Below, piece by piece: positions 59,858 to 64,000 of a stretch of 64,000 nt of DNA; positions within the stretch are counted from its first letter, which is position 1, and each line of letters opens with the position of its first letter. The stretch spans positions 62,001 to 126,000 of the forward strand of contig NZ_FRCL01000011.1 in NCBI RefSeq assembly GCF_900142885.1. Reading direction: 5' to 3'. Made by a program: the position numbers and the translations under genes. Under the pieces are notes generated by a model. It had not been told where the DNA came from, made no database searches, and was given only the letters and a program-made list of their open reading frames with translations. This DNA is from Flavobacterium xinjiangense. GTDB taxonomy: Bacteria > Bacteroidota > Bacteroidia > Flavobacteriales > Flavobacteriaceae.

Positions 59858-59969
59858 ATTTTTATCTATTTGAAAACTTTGTAACTTTGAAGCCAATATT
59901 ATAAAAAGGGACGTTGTTTAAATTAATTTTTGATCAGCGAATAACCGAATCAACAAATAAACAATTTTT

Positions 59970-61145
59970 ATGAACTATATACTTTTTGACGGACCTGCCA
60001 GAAATGCCTTATTACCTTTTACTTTCACTCGTCCCGTTGCGGATATTCTTATTGGAATTATGACCATTCGTCAAAAATGGGAAATGCGTTTGGGTTCTAC
60101 TACAACTACATTGACAGAGGAATATTTGTCCGAAAAATTTCCAATGGTGGAGTTAGAAGAGAATGTAATGATAAACGCTTCCTTTCTTCCTAATGATATT
60201 TTGGTCGAGATGGTTAGTAATCTGGAATCCAATCAAGCTATTTTCAAAGGAGACGAAGTAATTGCTTTTTATACCGATGACGAGCAGGAAGAGGTAGATT
60301 TTGATACCTATGAGATTTTAGAATACAATGAAGACTGTTTAACGGTGGAACATACTTGGGATATTTTTTCTAAAAATGATGCAGCAATACGTGAAGATTT
60401 TGAATTCTTAACCGAAGACAGAAGATCACAACCTATTCCAAAAAGTGTTAATATCATCGCACCTGAAAATATATTTATTGAAGAAGGAGCTAAATTAGAG
60501 TTTGTTACATTAAATGCGTCAGCAGGTCCTATATATATAGGTAAAGATTCGGAGATTATGGAAGGTTCTGTAATTAGAGGCCCTTTTGCTTTGTGCGACA
60601 ATGCGGTTGTGAAAATGGCTGCCAAGGTCTATGGAGCAACAACTGTTGGTCCGCATTCCAGAGTTGGTGGTGAAGTAAATAATTCTGTATTGTTTGGTTA
60701 TTCGAATAAGGGGCATGATGGATTTTTAGGAAATTCTGTTCTTGGCGAATGGTGCAATATAGGTGCCGATAGTAACAATTCGAATCTAAAAAATAATTAC
60801 GAAGAAGTAAAATTGTGGAGTTATGAAACAGAAGGTTTTGCTAAAACTGGACTTCAATTTTGTGGATTGATGATGGGAGATCACAGTAAATGCGGAATTA
60901 ATACGATGTTCAACACCGGAACGGTGGTAGGAGTGAGCGCTAATATTTTTGGCAGCGGATTTCCTCGCAATTTTGTACCGAGTTTTTCTTGGGGCGGTGC
61001 TGCTGGTTTTACCACTTATATCACGAAAAAAGCATTTGAAACGGCTCGATTAGTCATGTCTCGCAGAAATGTTGACTTTGACGAAAGAGAAGCAGCCATT
61101 TTAGAACATGTTTTTGAGGAATCAAAAAAATGGAGAAAAGAATAG
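59970..61145 (+). CDS. Alternative GlmU-like sugar nucleotidyltransferase/acetyltransferase
   Basis: A 391-residue protein of the Bacteroidetes GlmU-like family. The N-terminal half resembles a nucleotidyltransferase fold but lacks the usual GxGTRM loop; it starts NYILFDGPARNALLPFTFTRPVADI, which is typical of this group. From about 180 to 365 it has a left-handed beta-helix with hexapeptide repeats (IYIGKDSEIMEGSVIRGPF, GGEVNNSVLFGYSNKGHDGFLGNS, CGINTMFNTGTVVGVSANIFG). The family is thought to make UDP-N-acetylglucosamine; the role here is inferred. ABC-F lies downstream, with its own promoter between. Confidence 0.85.
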   Translation: MNYILFDGPARNALLPFTFTRPVADILIGIMTIRQKWEMRLGSTTTTLTEEYLSEKFPMVELEENVMINASFLPNDILVEMVSNLESNQAIFKGDEVIAFYTDDEQEEVDFDTYEILEYNEDCLTVEHTWDIFSKNDAAIREDFEFLTEDRRSQPIPKSVNIIAPENIFIEEGAKLEFVTLNASAGPIYIGKDSEIMEGSVIRGPFALCDNAVVKMAAKVYGATTVGPHSRVGGEVNNSVLFGYSNKGHDGFLGNSVLGEWCNIGADSNNSNLKNNYEEVKLWSYETEGFAKTGLQFCGLMMGDHSKCGINTMFNTGTVVGVSANIFGSGFPRNFVPSFSWGGAAGFTTYITKKAFETARLVMSRRNVDFDEREAAILEHVFEESKKWRKE

Positions 61146-61176
61146 TCCAATATTAAATTAATTTCTTAATAGGTTT

Positions 61177-61215
61177 GTCATTTTGACAAAGGAGAAATCT
61201 CGCCTTGGGATTTCT
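61177..61215. repeat. Intergenic repeat of the GTCATTTTGAC type
   Basis: GTCATTTTGACAAAGGAGAAATCTC, followed by GCCTTGGGATTTCT, forms a hairpin in which AGAAATC pairs with GATTTCT. Variants of this unit are, to my recollection, widespread in Flavobacteria. It lies between the GlmU-like gene and the ABC-F promoter. Confidence 0.45.
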
Positions 61216-61274
61216 ACTTTTTTGAAATGGCAATTTTAGTTTTATAGATTCCCAAAAACTTTCTAATCTGCAAA

Positions 61275-61304
61275 TTGCCTAATTATGTATTTAAACTATC
61301 TTTG
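61275..61304 (+). promoter_or_regulatory. Promoter of the ABC-F gene (TTG-N19-TATCTTTG)
   Basis: TTG at 61275-61277 and TATCTTTG at 61297-61304 are 19 bases apart, a perfect match to TTG-N19-TAnnTTTG. The leader to the ATG at 61353 is about 42 bases. Confidence 0.75.
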
Positions 61305-61352
61305 CACTTTTAAAATCTGATAATCTAATTATCTAAAAATCTTATAATCTAC

Positions 61353-62987
61353 ATGATTACAGTTAACGATATTTCCGTGCAATTTGGTGGGACAACGCTT
61401 TTTAGTGATGTTTCTTTTGCCATAAATGAGAATGATAAAATTGCCCTTATGGGTAAAAATGGAGCAGGAAAATCGACGCTTCTAAAGATAATTGCTGGAC
61501 AAAGCAAACCCTCAACCGGTAATATTTCGGCACCAAAAGATGCGATAGTAGCTTATTTGCCTCAGCATTTATTGGCTACTGATGGCGCAACGGTTATGGA
61601 AGAAACCTCTAAAGCCTTTGGTGAAATCTTTGGTATGAAAGCCGAAATTGACGAAATCAATGAACAATTGACGATTCGTACGGATTACGAAAGTGATGCC
61701 TACATGAAATTAATCGAAAGAGTTTCTGACTTAAGCGAGAAATTTTATGCGATTGAAGAAGTAAATTACGAAGCCGAAGTGGAGAAGATTCTACTTGGTC
61801 TAGGATTTGTCCGCGAAGATTTTAACCGTCAAACTACGGAATTTTCAGGAGGTTGGAGAATGCGAATTGAATTAGCCAAAATCCTTTTGCAAAAACCAGA
61901 TTTAATTTTGCTGGATGAGCCTACCAATCACATGGATATTGAAAGTATTCAGTGGTTAGAGGATTTCTTGATTAATTCAGCCAAAGCGGTTGTGGTGATT
62001 TCTCACGATAGAGCTTTTGTAGATAATATTACAAATCGTACCATTGAAGTTACAATGGGAAGAATCTATGATTACAAGGCGAAATATTCTCATTATCTAG
62101 AGTTGAGAAAAGACAGACGCATACACCAACAAAAAGCGTATGACGAACAGCAACGCATGATTGCTGATAACATGACTTTTATTGATCGTTTTAAAGGAAC
62201 GTTTTCTAAAACAGATGCGGTTCAGTCTCGAGTTAAAATGTTAGAGAAACTGGTTATAGTGCAGGTTGATGAAGTAGATACTTCAGCATTAAAATTAAAG
62301 TTTCCTCCTGCAATACGCTCTGGTCAATATCCTGTGATTGTAAAAGATTTGTCAAAATCATACGGAGATCATGTGGTTTTCAAAGACGCCAATATTGTAA
62401 TTGAAAGAGGCGAAAAAGTAGCTTTCGTAGGCAAAAATGGAGAAGGAAAATCGACGATGATTAAAGCTATTATGAAAGAAATTGAAATTAATGGCGGTAG
62501 TCTAGAAATTGGACACAATGCACAAATTGGTTATTTTGCTCAAAATCAAGCGTCATTATTAAATGAAAATGCTACTATTTTTGAAACTATTGATGATATT
62601 GCTGTTGGTGATGTTCGAACAAAAATAAAAGATATTTTAGGTGCTTTCATGTTTCAGGGTGATGATGTGACTAAAAAAGTAAAAGTGCTTTCAGGTGGAG
62701 AGAAAACACGTTTGGCAATGATAAAATTATTGTTGGAACCCGTTAATTTATTGATTCTGGATGAGCCTTCAAATCATTTGGATATGAAAACGAAAGATAT
62801 TATTAAAGATGCATTGCGGGATTTTGACGGGACGTTGATTCTAGTTTCGCATGATCGTGATTTTCTTGACGGATTAGCAACGAAAGTTTTTGAATTTGGA
62901 AACAAAAGAGTCGTTGAACACTTTGAAGATATAACCGGTTTCTTAGCACACAAGAAAATGGATAGCATGAAGGAAATAGAAAAGTAA
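61353..62987 (+). CDS. ABC-F family ATPase
   Basis: A 544-residue protein with two ABC ATPase domains and no membrane spans, so it acts on the ribosome, not in transport. Domain one has Walker A GKNGAGKST (residues 34-42), signature FSGGWRMR, and Walker B LILLDEPTNHMD. Domain two has GKNGEGKST, LSGGEKTR and LLILDEPSNHLD. A linker with charged helices (about 240-300) joins them, the arm that reaches the E-site. It resembles YbiT/EttA-type translation factors; resistance forms exist, so the precise role is unclear. Confidence 0.93.
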   Translation: MITVNDISVQFGGTTLFSDVSFAINENDKIALMGKNGAGKSTLLKIIAGQSKPSTGNISAPKDAIVAYLPQHLLATDGATVMEETSKAFGEIFGMKAEIDEINEQLTIRTDYESDAYMKLIERVSDLSEKFYAIEEVNYEAEVEKILLGLGFVREDFNRQTTEFSGGWRMRIELAKILLQKPDLILLDEPTNHMDIESIQWLEDFLINSAKAVVVISHDRAFVDNITNRTIEVTMGRIYDYKAKYSHYLELRKDRRIHQQKAYDEQQRMIADNMTFIDRFKGTFSKTDAVQSRVKMLEKLVIVQVDEVDTSALKLKFPPAIRSGQYPVIVKDLSKSYGDHVVFKDANIVIERGEKVAFVGKNGEGKSTMIKAIMKEIEINGGSLEIGHNAQIGYFAQNQASLLNENATIFETIDDIAVGDVRTKIKDILGAFMFQGDDVTKKVKVLSGGEKTRLAMIKLLLEPVNLLILDEPSNHLDMKTKDIIKDALRDFDGTLILVSHDRDFLDGLATKVFEFGNKRVVEHFEDITGFLAHKKMDSMKEIEK

Positions 62988-63007
62988 AGAAAAATTTTTA
63001 AAATACA

Positions 63008-63056
63008 AAAAAAGCAAAGGAGGTCTATCTAAAGTAGGTCTCTTTTGCTTTTTTTA
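63008..63056 (+). terminator. Terminator after the ABC-F gene
   Basis: A 20-bp stem (AAAAAAGCAAAGGAGGTCTA with its partner, including three G-T or T-G pairs) encloses a seven-base loop and ends in T7. Confidence 0.87.
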
Positions 63057-63221
63057 TGGAATATATTTTTATTTATTTAAACAAATTTATTCTATCAAAT
63101 GTATTTTTGGATTGATAATTGTTATTAAAAAATAATAGTTAAATAGTTGAATTTAAGGTATATAAATTTATTTTTTATAACTTGTGTTGGGATTTAATAG
63201 TAATGATTAAAATCTTAAATC

Positions 63222-64000
63222 ATGAAAAAGTTTGTTTTTTTCTTTGTAATAGTAATAACGGGTTTGTTAAGTTTACCTGTATTTTCTCAAATGCAAAATG
63301 AGCCAACTGCTTTAGGTTTGCCAGGAGATAATCTAAATCTTTATGCCGTATTAGACGTTTTTCAAAAATCAAAAACATTGGAGGAATTTGAAAGAGTACT
63401 AAACAGCAGAGATTCGAATATAAATAATCTTGATTTGAATAATGACAACGCCATCGATTATATTGAAGTGGTTAGTGACAAAGAAGGAAGTTCGTATTCT
63501 ATTGTGCTACGTGTAGCGATTAACAACTATCAATATCAGGATGTTGCTGTCATCGAGGTCAATAAAGGCAATTCTGGAAGGATTATTGTCCAAATTATCG
63601 GTGATGAAGAACTGTACGGGGAAAATTATATTGTAGAGCCTTATTATTCAGAAACTAGAAATCCAGGTTACAGAGGTAATGAAAATGTAATTATTAATAA
63701 TTATGATAATGGTATCTTTTATGCTGATTATTGGCCAATAGTAATTCAATTGTATTCTCCAACATTCAGACTTTACATTTCGCCATGGCGTTGGGGATTT
63801 TATCCGTCATACTGGAGCCCGTGGACTCCTATTTTTTATCATAATTACTGGAGATATCATTATCATTATTATAGAAATCGCCCCTATCGTAGAACTGTTT
63901 ATCTGTGGGATCCAATTCATTATTTGTATTATTCAGCAAGACGAAATCATTCAGATATAGTGCGAAGAAACCGAATAAGAGGTACTTATAATCGCGTTTA
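63222..64000 (+). CDS. Exported Tyr/Arg-rich protein with EF-hand-like loop (runs off the window)
   Basis: ATG at 63222 opens a frame that stays open to the window end, about 259 codons. A signal peptide is clear (MKKFVFFFVIVITGLLSLPVFS). A calcium-like loop DLNNDNAIDYIE follows at about residues 73-84. Residues about 185-240 are very rich in Tyr, Trp, His and Arg (for example YHNYWRYHYHYYRNRPYRR), a composition also seen in other flavobacterial exported proteins of unknown role. The C-terminus is missing. No family was recognised. It follows the ABC-F terminator after 165 bases. Confidence 0.78.
   Translation, partial: MKKFVFFFVIVITGLLSLPVFSQMQNEPTALGLPGDNLNLYAVLDVFQKSKTLEEFERVLNSRDSNINNLDLNNDNAIDYIEVVSDKEGSSYSIVLRVAINNYQYQDVAVIEVNKGNSGRIIVQIIGDEELYGENYIVEPYYSETRNPGYRGNENVIINNYDNGIFYADYWPIVIQLYSPTFRLYISPWRWGFYPSYWSPWTPIFYHNYWRYHYHYYRNRPYRRTVYLWDPIHYLYYSARRNHSDIVRRNRIRGTYNRV

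Overview
The window reads as a chromosomal segment of a Flavobacteriia bacterium, most likely Flavobacterium or a close relative. The support is: AT-rich DNA; weak ribosome binding sites; promoters of the Bacteroidetes type (TTG or TTTG, 18-19 bases, then TAnnTTTG); two very large proteins with C-terminal type IX secretion (T9SS) sorting domains; SusC-like and DUF5686 outer membrane proteins; and Bacteroidetes family genes (DUF4290, DUF4199, alternative GlmU, PspC/GIN). No prophage, insertion sequence, CRISPR array or plasmid backbone was seen. Most of the window is ordinary chromosome.

Layout. 1-1.9 kb: start of parA, tRNA-Pro and trxB. 2-7 kb: a DUF4870-PadR-PspC-GIN-GIN envelope-stress type operon, divergent from a DUF4442 gene. 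7-24.4 kb: a small Cys-rich exported protein, then two giant T9SS substrates (3858 and 1636 residues) that share a C-terminal module but differ in their N-terminal parts. 25-28.8 kb: an Old Yellow Enzyme, class I aldolase, a stand-alone TonB plug protein and an acidic protein that may be an inactive caspase-like fold. 29-36.7 kb: tRNA-Met, START-like protein, class IV aminotransferase, YqgE, HU, fmt, recQ, an NTPase, DUF493 and DUF4290. 36.7-45.4 kb: murA, a cation diffusion facilitator, DUF5686, aroQ, three small beta-barrels and xerD. 45.5-47.9 kb: rny, a 6S-like RNA, zapA and a coiled-coil protein. 48-53 kb: M23 peptidase, TonB receptor and a lipoprotein. 53-59 kb: DUF2971, ABC exporter, phosphosugar mutase, glycosyltransferase and DUF4199. 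59.5-64 kb: L31 type B, alternative GlmU, ABC-F and a truncated exported protein.

How the genes fit together. Much of the window serves the cell envelope: peptidoglycan precursors (murA, the GlmU-like enzyme, the sugar mutase), wall remodelling (M23), outer membrane proteins, surface adhesins, and division and chromosome functions (zapA, coiled coil, xerD, parA). Housekeeping genes for redox, translation and repair are interspersed. The best non-coding find is a 156-nt 6S-like RNA between zapA and rny, closed by a perfect 12-bp stem and followed by a T-run. Other points worth a second look are a MurA with Asp where fosfomycin attacks Cys, a terminator that abuts the next start codon, a repeated operator-like motif beside the PadR operon, and several intergenic repeat families. 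I did not find a clearly new multi-gene system.
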